A DNA stretch of 64,000 nt from Streptomyces genisteinicus (GTDB lineage Bacteria; Actinomycetota; Actinomycetes; Streptomycetales; Streptomycetaceae). The notes beneath the pieces were generated by a model. The model ran no database searches, had not been told where the DNA came from, and worked only from the letters and a program-made list of their open reading frames with translations. Positions 1 through 7,459 of this stretch are shown in pieces. The stretch spans positions 434,001 to 498,000 of the forward strand of contig NZ_CP060825.1 of the NCBI RefSeq assembly GCF_014489615.1. The letters run 5' to 3'. Every line of letters starts with the position of its first letter. The stretch's first letter is position 1. The position numbers and the translations under genes are program-made.

Positions 1-717
1 TTCGTCTACCTCTCCGACGTGCTGCCGACCGCCTGGCAGGCGGTGGAGTACGCGGAGGTGCCGCCGGGCGGCAGCATCGCCGTACTGGGGCTGGGCCCCA
101 TCGGCGACATGTGCACCCGGATCGCCGCCCACCGCGGCGCCGCACAGGTCATCGGCATCGACCTGGTGCCCGAGCGGCTGGCGCGCGCCAAGGCCCGCGG
201 GGTCGAGGTGTTCGATCTGGAGAGTTACGGCGACAAGCTGGCCGAGGCCGTCCGCGACGCCACGGGGGGACGGGGCCCCGACGCCGTCATCGACGCCGTC
301 GGCATGGAAGCGCACGGCAGCCCGGCCGCGAAGGGGGCGCAGCAGCTGACCACGCTGCTGCCCGACGCCCTGGCCGCCCGCCTCATGGAGCGGGCGGGCG
401 TCGACCCGCTGCCCGCGCTCCGCCTCGCCGTCGACCTCGTCCGCAGGGGCGGCACCGTCTCGGTCTCCGGCGTCTACGGGGGCGCGGCCGATCCGCTGCC
501 GCTTCTGACCATGTTCGACAAGCAGATCCAGCTCCGCATGGGGCAGGCGAACGTACGGCGCTGGACGGACGACCTGCTTCCGCTCGTCACCGAAGGCGAT
601 CCCCTCGGCGTCGAGGACTTCGCCACCCACCGGCTGCCGCTCACCGAAGCGCCCGCGGCCTACGAGATGTTCCAGAAGAAGCGGGACGGCGCCGTGAAGG
701 TGCTGTTCCAGCCCTGA
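1..717 (+). CDS. Zinc-type alcohol dehydrogenase, C-terminal part (5' end outside window)
   Basis: The reading frame is open from base 1, so the N-terminal zinc-binding half lies before the window. What remains is the Rossmann half of a medium-chain zinc dehydrogenase: the GLGPIG nucleotide-binding loop, an acidic residue ending the second strand (IGIDLVPERLARAK), and the C-terminal substrate/zinc domain. The insert around AHGSPAAKGAQQL resembles the glutathione-dependent formaldehyde dehydrogenase-like subgroup, the usual name for streptomycete relatives; the substrate cannot be fixed from this half. It would catalyse NAD(P)-dependent oxidation of an alcohol or aldehyde adduct in the cytoplasm. 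The next gene starts 44 bp downstream on the same strand. Confidence 0.85.
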   Translation, partial: FVYLSDVLPTAWQAVEYAEVPPGGSIAVLGLGPIGDMCTRIAAHRGAAQVIGIDLVPERLARAKARGVEVFDLESYGDKLAEAVRDATGGRGPDAVIDAVGMEAHGSPAAKGAQQLTTLLPDALAARLMERAGVDPLPALRLAVDLVRRGGTVSVSGVYGGAADPLPLLTMFDKQIQLRMGQANVRRWTDDLLPLVTEGDPLGVEDFATHRLPLTEAPAAYEMFQKKRDGAVKVLFQP

Positions 718-761
718 CGACGCCCGAGCGAATCGCCCAAGAGCCCGAGAGGCGGATTGGT

Positions 762-1469
762 ATGACGGAAACCTCGCCGCGGCCCGCCCGTACCGCGGGG
801 CACGTCCCCGCGCACGGCCCGGAGTCCCACGGCCCGGAGGTCTACGCCCCCCAGGCCGACACCCACCTGCTCGCCGAGACGCTCCACGCGTCGCCGCCGG
901 CACCGGGGGCGGACGTGCTCGACCTGTGCACGGGCAGCGGAGCGCTGGCCCTGGTGGCCGCCTCCTACGGCGCACGGGTCACGGCGGTCGACGTGTCGGA
1001 CCGCGCGGTGGCGTCGGCCCGCATCAACTCGACCCGCGCCCGGCTGCCCGTGCGGGTGGTGCGCGGGGACCTGTTCGAGCCCGTGGCCGGCTGCCGCTTC
1101 GACCTGATCCTGTGCAACCCGCCCTATGTGCCGTCCCGTTCGGGACGCCTTCCGACGAGCGGGCGGAGCGTCGCCTGGGACGCCGGGCCCGACGGCAGGG
1201 CCGTCCTGGACCGCGTCTGCGCGGGCGCGCCGGCCCTGCTGAAGCCCGGCGGTGTGCTGCTGATCGTGCACTCGGCGCTGTGCGGCACCGTGCCGACCCT
1301 CACGAGCCTGCGGCGCCAGGGCCTGGCCGCGGAGGTCGTGTGCCGGCGGCAGGTGCCGTTCGGGCCTGTGCTGCGGTCCCGCGCGGCCTGGCTGGAGAGC
1401 CGGGGCCTCGTCGCTCCCGGCGAGACCGAGGAAGGACTGGTGATCATCCGTGCCGAACGCACCCGCTGA
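762..1469 (+). CDS. HemK-like class I SAM methyltransferase
   Basis: A 235-residue methyltransferase. The SAM-binding motif is VLDLCTGSGALAL near residues 52-64, followed by VTAVDVSD (strand 2) and the NPPY motif in LILCNPPYVPS, which is the catalytic signature of N-methyltransferases acting on planar amide or amine nitrogens (HemK/PrmC, TrmN6 type). It lacks the N-terminal helical domain of release-factor methyltransferase PrmC, so the substrate is unknown. The ATG at 762 is chosen because the protein then begins just before the conserved PQADTHLL stretch. Its 3' end overlaps the CDGSH gene by 20 bp, and that gene overlaps the diiron-enzyme gene, which suggests one translationally coupled operon and a shared pathway. 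Confidence 0.85.
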   Translation: MTETSPRPARTAGHVPAHGPESHGPEVYAPQADTHLLAETLHASPPAPGADVLDLCTGSGALALVAASYGARVTAVDVSDRAVASARINSTRARLPVRVVRGDLFEPVAGCRFDLILCNPPYVPSRSGRLPTSGRSVAWDAGPDGRAVLDRVCAGAPALLKPGGVLLIVHSALCGTVPTLTSLRRQGLAAEVVCRRQVPFGPVLRSRAAWLESRGLVAPGETEEGLVIIRAERTR

Positions 1470-1659
1470 CCCCACCCCGCCCCGGCGGATGGTGCTGACG
1501 GGCGAGGGCCCGCTGCTCGTCGACGGCCCCGTCGAACTCACCCTCGACGACGGCACGGTCGTGACGTCGGACCGCTTCAAGGTCGCCGTCTGCACCTGCC
1601 GCCGCAGCCGCACCTACCCGTGGTGCGACACCAGCCACCGCCGCAGGAGCCGCCCATGA
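1450..1659 (+). CDS. CDGSH-type iron-sulfur protein
   Basis: A 69-residue protein with one CDGSH zinc-finger-like motif, CTCRRSRTYPWCDTSH. Cys48, Cys50, Cys59 and His63 match the three-Cys one-His ligand set of the [2Fe-2S] CDGSH family (mitoNEET-type), although the D-G-S-H core reads D-T-S-H. Such proteins carry electrons or iron-sulfur clusters. It starts with GTG inside the end of the methyltransferase and overlaps the next gene by four bases (ATGA), the classic sign of translational coupling. It may be the electron donor for the diiron enzyme encoded next; that is inference from context. Confidence 0.85.
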   Translation: MPNAPADPTPPRRMVLTGEGPLLVDGPVELTLDDGTVVTSDRFKVAVCTCRRSRTYPWCDTSHRRRSRP

Positions 1660-2693
1660 CCAGCGCCCCGGCGACAACAGTGCCCGACGCCCTGAGCGCC
1701 CCGCTGCCGGACGGCCGCGGCGAGCTGTCGGCCGGTCTGCGGGCCGCGCTGCTCGCCCCGCCCGGCGCGCCCGTGCCCGACCCGGCAGCCGCCGCGGGCG
1801 CCGACCCCCTCGGCGACGACCTGCAGCTCTCCCTGTACCTCGCCTACGAGCTGCACTACCGCGGATTCACCGGCGTCGACCCGGCCTGGGAGTGGGACCC
1901 GGGACTGCTGCGGCTGCGGGCGGCCCTGGAACGCCGCTTCCTGGATGCTCTGCGCGAGGGCACGGCGGGACATCCGGACCTGGACGCGGTGCTGGAGGGC
2001 ATCCTCGTCGAACCGGTGTCGGGGACCGGCGTCTCGTACCACCTGAGCGACGAGGGCACGCTGGAGCAGATGCGCGAGTACGCGGCCCACCGCTCCCTCT
2101 ACCACCTCAAGGAGGCCGACCCGCACGTCTGGGTGATCCCAAGGCTTCGCGGCAGGGCCAAGGCCGCGTTCGTCGCCGTGGAGTACGACGAGTTCGGCGG
2201 GGGCCGTGCCGAGCGGGTGCACGCGGAGCTCTTCGCGGCCCTGATGCGGGACCTCCGGCTGGACGACTCCTACGGGCGCTACGCGGACGCGGCGTCGGCC
2301 GAGATGCTGTGCACGGTGAACCTGATGTCCCTCTTCGGCCTGCACCGGGCCCTGCGGGGCGCGCTCGTGGGCCACTTCGCCGCGGTGGAGACGACGTCCT
2401 CCCCCGGGTCCCGGCGGCTGGCCCGGGCGATGCGCCGCCTGGAGGCGGGGCCGGCGGCGGAGCACTTCTACGCCGAGCACATCACCGCAGACGCGGTGCA
2501 CGAACAGGTGGTGCGCCGGGAGGTGATCGGCGGGCTCCTCGACGACGAGCCCTCGCTGGCACGTGACATGGCCTTCGGAGTGGCGGCCACCGGATGGGTG
2601 GAGGACCGCTTCGGCGTGCAGCTGATGTCGGCCTGGCAGGCGGGCCGCAGCAGTCTGCGGGTCCCCCTGGACCGCGCGCCCGCCGGAGGGTGA
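1656..2693 (+). CDS. Iron-containing redox enzyme, haem-oxygenase-like diiron family
   Basis: A 345-residue, helix-rich protein of the iron-containing redox enzyme family (haem-oxygenase-like diiron oxidases and oxygenases such as UndA, BesC and SznF belong to the same fold). Candidate metal ligands are visible: Glu65 and His67 in YELHYRG, acidic residues in VEYDEFGGG near 176-179, and the H-x3-D-x2-H set at His275, Asp279 and His282. Family members use iron and oxygen to cleave or oxidise amino-acid or fatty-acid substrates; the substrate here is unknown. The start is the ATG in the ATGA overlap with the CDGSH gene. A 97-bp gap separates it from the SDR gene. Confidence 0.8.
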   Translation: MTSAPATTVPDALSAPLPDGRGELSAGLRAALLAPPGAPVPDPAAAAGADPLGDDLQLSLYLAYELHYRGFTGVDPAWEWDPGLLRLRAALERRFLDALREGTAGHPDLDAVLEGILVEPVSGTGVSYHLSDEGTLEQMREYAAHRSLYHLKEADPHVWVIPRLRGRAKAAFVAVEYDEFGGGRAERVHAELFAALMRDLRLDDSYGRYADAASAEMLCTVNLMSLFGLHRALRGALVGHFAAVETTSSPGSRRLARAMRRLEAGPAAEHFYAEHITADAVHEQVVRREVIGGLLDDEPSLARDMAFGVAATGWVEDRFGVQLMSAWQAGRSSLRVPLDRAPAGG

Positions 2694-2790
2694 ACCGCCT
2701 CGCCGCCCCGGCGGCAGCCGTGCGAAGGCGTTCGACGACAGGCAACGGCGGCCCGTGGGGGCGGCCGTCCGACAGGGAGGAGAAGGAGAC

Positions 2791-3678
2791 GTGACAGCGC
2801 ACAGGGACGGGGACGACCCCGTCACCCGCCACCCCCGCCCCGACTTCGCGGACCAGAAGCAGTCCCCGCCGGGCTGGACGGGTCCGATGGACCCGCCGCC
2901 GGACCACGGCGAGGACTCCTACGAAGGGCATGGGCTGCTGGCGGGCCGCGTCGCGGTGGTGACCGGCGGCGACTCCGGCATCGGGCGGGCCGTCTCGCTC
3001 GCGTTCGCCCGCGAGGGGGCCGATGTGGTCCTCACCCATCTGGCCGAGGAGAAACAGGAGGCGGCCGAGACGGTGAGGCTTGTGGAGGAGGCCGGGCGCA
3101 GCGCGCTGGCCGTCGAGTGCGACATCCGCTTCGAGGAGAACTGCGACGCGCTGATCGAGGCCGCCGTCGACCGGTTCGGCGCGATCGATGTGCTGGTCAA
3201 CAACGCGGCCTACCAGATGTCGCAGCCAGGGGGCATCGAGGACATCGGCACGGAGCAGTTCGACCGGGTGGTGCGGACCAACCTCTACGGCATGTTCTGG
3301 CTGTCGAAGAAGGCGCTCCCGCACATCCCGCGGGGCGGGTCCGTCATCAACACCACGTCCGTGCAGGCGTACAAACCCAGCCCGCACCTTCTCGACTACG
3401 CGACGACGAAGGGCGCGATCGTCACCTTCACCCAGGGCCTGGCGCAGATGGTCGCCGAACGGGGTGTCCGGGTCAACGCGGTGGCGCCCGGCCCGGTATG
3501 GACCCCGCTCATTCCCGCGACCATGCCGGACACCACCGAGTTCGGCAAGCAGTCCCCGCTCGGGCGCCCCGCGCAGCCCGCGGAGATGGCGCCCGCGTAC
3601 GTCTTCCTGGCCTCACCGGCAGCGAGCTACATCACCGGGGAGATCGTCAACGCCACGGGCGGCACCCCGCTGCCCTGA
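2791..3678 (+). CDS. SDR-family oxidoreductase (YghA/glucose-dehydrogenase-like)
   Basis: A 295-residue short-chain dehydrogenase. The NAD(P)-binding motif is VVTGGDSGIGRAV (residues about 53-65), the NNAA motif is present in VLVNNAAYQ, and the catalytic Ser/Tyr/Lys follow in NTTSVQAYKP and YATTKG. The roughly 45-residue N-terminal extension rich in Pro, Asp and Gly is typical of the YghA/YhdF subgroup of bacterial SDRs. It is probably cytoplasmic and reduces or oxidises a small aldehyde, ketone or sugar. The GTG at 2791 is preceded by a strong purine-rich ribosome-binding site (GGAGGAGAAGGAGA). It is convergent with nothing and followed by the promoter of the dehydratase gene. Confidence 0.88.
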   Translation: MTAHRDGDDPVTRHPRPDFADQKQSPPGWTGPMDPPPDHGEDSYEGHGLLAGRVAVVTGGDSGIGRAVSLAFAREGADVVLTHLAEEKQEAAETVRLVEEAGRSALAVECDIRFEENCDALIEAAVDRFGAIDVLVNNAAYQMSQPGGIEDIGTEQFDRVVRTNLYGMFWLSKKALPHIPRGGSVINTTSVQAYKPSPHLLDYATTKGAIVTFTQGLAQMVAERGVRVNAVAPGPVWTPLIPATMPDTTEFGKQSPLGRPAQPAEMAPAYVFLASPAASYITGEIVNATGGTPLP

Positions 3679-3767
3679 GCCGCACCGCCGGCGCACACCG
3701 GTCCGGGAACCGCGCCGAGTGCGGTTCCCGGACCGGAGTGCGTGAAGACGCCGTCCGGTGCGCGCTG

Positions 3768-3796
3768 TTGACACCCCTCGCCGATCTCCTTACTGT
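3768..3796 (+). promoter_or_regulatory. Vegetative-type promoter of the dehydratase gene
   Basis: TTGACA at 3768-3773 and TACTGT at 3791-3796 are separated by 17 bp, an almost ideal HrdB (sigma-70-type) arrangement. A perfect 12-bp palindrome, CTGTCGCGACAG (3793-3804), overlaps the -10 box and start point, and a second palindrome lies 16 bp further on. Transcription would start near 3803 and give a leader of about 45 nt before the GTG at 3849. Confidence 0.7.
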
Positions 3797-3818
3797 CGCG
3801 ACAGCATTTCGAACGGCA

Positions 3819-3833
3819 GTCGATATATCGAAC
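3819..3833. promoter_or_regulatory. Operator GTCGATATATCGAAC (probable IclR site)
   Basis: The core TCGATATATCGA (3820-3831) is a perfect palindrome lying just downstream of the predicted start point, where a bound repressor would block transcription. The same 12-mer occurs at 9106-9117 in front of the arabinofuranosidase gene. PcaR/PobR-type IclR regulators bind GTTCG-N-TAT-type sequences, and an IclR gene lies at 10119-10892, so it is the best candidate. Assignment to that regulator is inference. Confidence 0.6.
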
Positions 3834-3848
3834 ATGGAGGCAGGCGAC

Positions 3849-5009
3849 GTGCGCATCACGGGCATCAGCACGCATGTGATCGGAACGCCGTGGCGGAATC
3901 TGACCTATGTCCAGGTGCACACCGACGAAGGCCTCACCGGTGTCGGCGAGACCCGGATGCTGGGGCGCACGGACGCGCTGGTCGGCTATCTGCGGGAGGC
4001 GGAGGCGAACCACGTCGCCGGGTCGGACCCGTTCGCGATCGAGAACCTGGTGCGCCGGATGAAGTACGGCGACTACGGCCGGGCGGGCGAGATCGTCATG
4101 TCGGGGATCGCCTGCGTGGAGATGGCCTGCTGGGACATCAAGGGCAAGGCCCTCGGCGTCCCCGTCTGGCAACTGCTCGGCGGCCGGGTGACCGACCGGG
4201 TCAAGGCGTACGCCAACGGCTGGTACACCACCCAGCGCACCCCCGAGGCGTACCACCGGGCGGCTCTCGGGGTGATGGAGCGGGGCTACCGGGCGCTGAA
4301 GATCGACCCGTTCGGCACCGGGCACTACGAACTCTCCCACCAGGACACGCTGTACGCCGTCTCCCTGATCGAGGCGGTGCGCGACGCGATCGGGCCGGAC
4401 GCCGAGCTGATGCTGGAGATGCACGGCCGCTTCTCCCCCTCCACCGCGGTGCGGCTCGCCCGTGAACTCGCGCCCTACCGCCCGGCCTGGCTGGAGGAGC
4501 CGGTGCCGCCGGAGAACCTCGCCGCGCTGAAGAAGGTCGCCGACAAGGTCGACCTGCCGGTGGCGACCGGTGAACGCATCCACGACCGGATCGAGTTCCG
4601 CGAACTGTTCGAGTCCCAGGCCGCCGACATCCTCCAGCCCGACGTCGGCCACATCGGCGGCATCCTGGAGACCCGCAAGCTGGCCGCCACCGCCGAGACC
4701 CACTACATGCTCGTCGCCCCGCACAACGTGGGCGGCCCGGTCCTGACGGCGGCCTCGCTCCAGGTCGGCTTCTCGACGCCGAACTTCAAGATCCTGGAGC
4801 ACTTCAACGACTTCGCCGACGCCGAGATCAAGGATGTGGTGAAGGGCGCGCCGGAGGTCGTCGACGGGCACTTCGAGCTGTCCCACGCCCCGGGCCTGGG
4901 CGTCGAGTTCGACGCCGAGGCGGCTGCCGCGTTCCCGCAGCAGCAGGCGCGCTTCGACCTGTGGGCCGAGGGCTGGGAGAAGCGCGACCCGACGGGCGGC
5001 CGGCGGTGA
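3849..5009 (+). CDS. Enolase-superfamily sugar-acid dehydratase (galactonate dehydratase-like)
   Basis: A 386-residue mandelate racemase/muconate lactonizing family protein. The capping domain is about residues 1-115 and the barrel follows. The catalytic Lys is in ALKIDPFG (Lys151); metal ligands are in LMLEMHGR (Glu190, with His192), WLEEP (Glu216/217) and ATGER (Glu242); a second catalytic His is in VAPHNVGG (His292). The H-G-R signature matches galactonate-type acid sugar dehydratases, which remove water from an aldonic acid to give a 2-keto-3-deoxy acid. GTG at 3849 is preferred to the ATG at 3834 because GGAGGC sits 8 nt before it. Its stop overlaps the next start (GTGA). Confidence 0.88.
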   Translation: MRITGISTHVIGTPWRNLTYVQVHTDEGLTGVGETRMLGRTDALVGYLREAEANHVAGSDPFAIENLVRRMKYGDYGRAGEIVMSGIACVEMACWDIKGKALGVPVWQLLGGRVTDRVKAYANGWYTTQRTPEAYHRAALGVMERGYRALKIDPFGTGHYELSHQDTLYAVSLIEAVRDAIGPDAELMLEMHGRFSPSTAVRLARELAPYRPAWLEEPVPPENLAALKKVADKVDLPVATGERIHDRIEFRELFESQAADILQPDVGHIGGILETRKLAATAETHYMLVAPHNVGGPVLTAASLQVGFSTPNFKILEHFNDFADAEIKDVVKGAPEVVDGHFELSHAPGLGVEFDAEAAAAFPQQQARFDLWAEGWEKRDPTGGRR

Positions 5010-6022
5010 CCGCCGGCCGGGCCGTGGTGGTGGAGGGGCCCGGCGTGTTCCGGCTGGTGCCCCACACACCGCGCCCGCCCGGTCCGGGCGAGGCGCAGGT
5101 CCGCGTCCAGGCGGTCGGGATCTGCGGCAGCGACCGCGAGGTGTTCCAGGGCAGCCGGCCGGAGGGGTACGTCCGTTACCCCCTCACGCCCGGCCACGAG
5201 TGGTCGGGCACGGTCGCCGCGGTCGGCGACGGGGTGCCGGCCGCCCTGGTCGGCCGCAGGACGGTGGGCGAGGGGTTCCGCAACTGCCAGGTGTGCGAAC
5301 GCTGCCACGCCGGTGAGACCACCCTGTGCGGCGCCGGCTACGAGGAGACCGGCTTCACCCTGCCCGGCGCCATGGCGCCGACCCTGACGCTCCCGGCACG
5401 GCTGCTGCACCTGCTGCCGGACGACGCCGATCCGACGGCGGCGGCGCTGCTGGAGCCGGCCGCGTGCGTGGCGGCGGCCGCCCTGCGTGCCGCCGTCCGG
5501 CCCGGCCAGCGGGTCGCCGTGGTCGGCGACGGGACCCTCGGGATGCTGGCGGCGCAGCTCCTGGCGGCGTCCTCACCGGCCGAGCTGCTGATGGTGGGAC
5601 CGGACCCCGGCAGGTCCGGGCTCGCCAGGACCATGGGGGCGACCGCCTTCAGGACCCCGGACGAAGCGGTCGGCGAGGCCGGCCGCTACGACACGGTGGT
5701 CGAGGCGGCCGGCGCCCCGGCCACCGCGCGCGCCGCGGCCGCCCTGCTGCGGCGCGGCGGGCGCCTCGTGCTCACCGGCATCCCCGCCGCGGGGGCCGCC
5801 GGACTGGACCCGACCGACCTCGTGGTGCGGCAGCTGGAGGTGCGCACGGTGTTCGGGGCGACGCCGGCGGCCTGGTCGCACGCGGTGGGCGCGTTCGCCG
5901 CCGGACTGCTGACGCCGCTGCCGCTGGTGACGCACGAGCTGCCGCTCGATGCGTTCGAGCAGGCGATCGCGCTGGTGGGGTCCGGCGACCCGGACGTCGG
6001 CAAGGTCCTGCTGCGGCCGTGA
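5006..6022 (+). CDS. Zinc-dependent dehydrogenase (sorbitol/threonine dehydrogenase-like)
   Basis: A 338-residue medium-chain dehydrogenase. The N-terminal domain shows the catalytic-zinc residues in VGICGSDREV and GHEWSG, and a structural-zinc loop with four cysteines (NCQVCERCHAGETTLC). The cofactor domain has GDGTLGMLAAQ. Relatives oxidise polyols, L-threonine or sugar acids with NAD. It overlaps the dehydratase gene by four bases, so the two are translationally coupled and very likely act on the same sugar-acid route, for example making the aldonate substrate or oxidising a product. Exact substrate is not predictable here. Confidence 0.85.
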   Translation: MTAGRAVVVEGPGVFRLVPHTPRPPGPGEAQVRVQAVGICGSDREVFQGSRPEGYVRYPLTPGHEWSGTVAAVGDGVPAALVGRRTVGEGFRNCQVCERCHAGETTLCGAGYEETGFTLPGAMAPTLTLPARLLHLLPDDADPTAAALLEPAACVAAAALRAAVRPGQRVAVVGDGTLGMLAAQLLAASSPAELLMVGPDPGRSGLARTMGATAFRTPDEAVGEAGRYDTVVEAAGAPATARAAAALLRRGGRLVLTGIPAAGAAGLDPTDLVVRQLEVRTVFGATPAAWSHAVGAFAAGLLTPLPLVTHELPLDAFEQAIALVGSGDPDVGKVLLRP

Positions 6023-6446
6023 CCCGGGGCGGGACCGGGCGGCCCGCCGCACTCCCCCTCTCACGCGCCGCGGCACCCGGAGGGCGGGGCGCGGTTCCAC
6101 CCGGGGCGCCTTCGCCCACCCCGGGCGCCGAACGCCGTCCGACATCCCGAACAGCGGTGGGGCGGGGGGGGCGGGCCGGAGACCTCGCCGCCGAACCCGA
6201 CCCGTCGCACCCGCGCCGCCCACTCCGCCGTGCACAACCCCGACGCCGCCCCGCAGAGCCCGCCGCCCACCCGCCGTACAACACCCGACCCGCACCACCC
6301 CCAGCACCCGCACCACCACCCGCACCCGCACCCACACCCACCCGCATCGAACGACCGCTCTCCCGAAGGGCCGCCGCTGCTCCGGCCGGCGGCCGCGCCC
6401 GCACCGGACGACCGCCGTCCCGCCGCCATCACCCGCGAGGAGTCCC
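6023..6446. other. Gene-free stretch with CACCCG-rich low-complexity tract
   Basis: No convincing gene on either strand. The middle (about 6290-6346) is a strand-asymmetric tract built of repeated CACCCG/CACCAC units. A similar tract precedes the GDSL hydrolase gene at about 17258-17305. Such tracts can form unusual DNA structure or simply be replication slippage. The ribosome-binding site of the next gene (GCGAGGAG) closes the stretch. Confidence 0.5.
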
Positions 6447-7412
6447 ATGCCCCCGTCTTCCACGCCGCGCCGCCCCGGCGAGCCCGCGCTCGCCGCACTC
6501 GGCCTCAGCGGCCCGGAGCCCGACCCCGCCGACGCGTCCCCGCACACCTTCCCCGACGGCGGCCGCTGGCGGGTGGAGATCCCGTCCGTCGAAGGCCCCG
6601 AGGCGCTGTCCGCGGTGCTCGCCGAGGCCGCGGCGCTCGACGTCCCGGTTCACCGCGTCAGCCAGGGCAGCGGCGTCTGGATGCTGACCGACGCCGAGAT
6701 CTCCGAGATGGTGTCGGCCACCGCCGAACGCGACGTCGAGCTGTGCCTGTTCACCGGACCGCGCGGCACCTGGGACACCGGCGCCGCCACCCGGACCGAC
6801 TCGGGCGGCGGCGGGCTCCGCGCCCGCGGGCACGACGCGGTCGCCGGCTGCGTCGAGGACGCGGTGCGGGCGACCTCGCTCGGCGTGGGCTGCCTGCTGG
6901 TCGCGGACGAGGGAGTGCTGTGGACGCTGCACCGGGCGAGGACCCGGGGCATCATCCCGGCGGACACCACGCTCAAGGTCTCCGCGCTGATCGGGCCGGT
7001 CAACCCGGCGGCCTACGCGGTCCACGAGGGCCTCGGCGCTGATTCTCTCAACGTGCCCAGCGATCTCACCCTCCAGCACCTGACCGAGATCCGGCGGGTC
7101 AGCCGGGCGCCGATGGACATGTACGTGGAGGCACCGGACGACCTCGGCGGCTACGTGCGGATGTACGAGGTGGCCGAGTTGATCCGGCGCGGCGCGCCGC
7201 TCTACCTCAAGTTCGGTCTGGCGAAGGCCCCTTCCGTCTACCCCTCCGGCCTGCATCTGCGCGGGACCGTGCTGAGCACCGCCCGGGAGCGGGTGCGCCG
7301 CGGACGGCTGGTGCTGGACCTGCTGGCGCGGCACGGCGCGGACGGCGGCATGTCCCCGCTCGGCTCCCGGCTGCCCGGCGCACTGCGCCGCTTCACGGAC
7401 CCGGCCGGCTGA
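6447..7412 (+). CDS. TIM-barrel protein resembling peptidase U32 family, function unknown
   Basis: A 321-residue protein with no signal peptide or membrane segment. Alternating strand/helix segments such as ALDVPVHRVSQGSG, DVELCLFTGPRG, GCLLVADEGVLW, TTLKVSALIGPVN, SLNVPSDLTLQHL and MDMYVEAPDDLGGYVRMYEVAELI are what a TIM barrel looks like, and the text resembles streptomycete proteins annotated as U32-like. I cannot point to a catalytic set. It starts at ATG 6447 after GCGAGGAG. It lies between the dehydratase/dehydrogenase pair and the arabinofuranosidase, so a role in the same carbohydrate pathway is possible but unproven. A perfect hairpin follows its stop. Confidence 0.7.
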   Translation: MPPSSTPRRPGEPALAALGLSGPEPDPADASPHTFPDGGRWRVEIPSVEGPEALSAVLAEAAALDVPVHRVSQGSGVWMLTDAEISEMVSATAERDVELCLFTGPRGTWDTGAATRTDSGGGGLRARGHDAVAGCVEDAVRATSLGVGCLLVADEGVLWTLHRARTRGIIPADTTLKVSALIGPVNPAAYAVHEGLGADSLNVPSDLTLQHLTEIRRVSRAPMDMYVEAPDDLGGYVRMYEVAELIRRGAPLYLKFGLAKAPSVYPSGLHLRGTVLSTARERVRRGRLVLDLLARHGADGGMSPLGSRLPGALRRFTDPAG

Positions 7413-7447
7413 CCGCGGGCGCCGGGGGCCGCCCCCGGCGCCCGCGG
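7413..7447. terminator. Bidirectional hairpin terminator
   Basis: A perfect 17-bp inverted repeat (7413-7429 with 7431-7447) starts on the base after the TGA of the TIM-barrel gene and ends 12 bp from the 3' end of the opposing arabinofuranosidase gene. It has no U-tract, as is common for Streptomyces terminators, and probably serves both genes. Confidence 0.75.
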
Positions 7448-7459
7448 ACGCGGCGGGTG

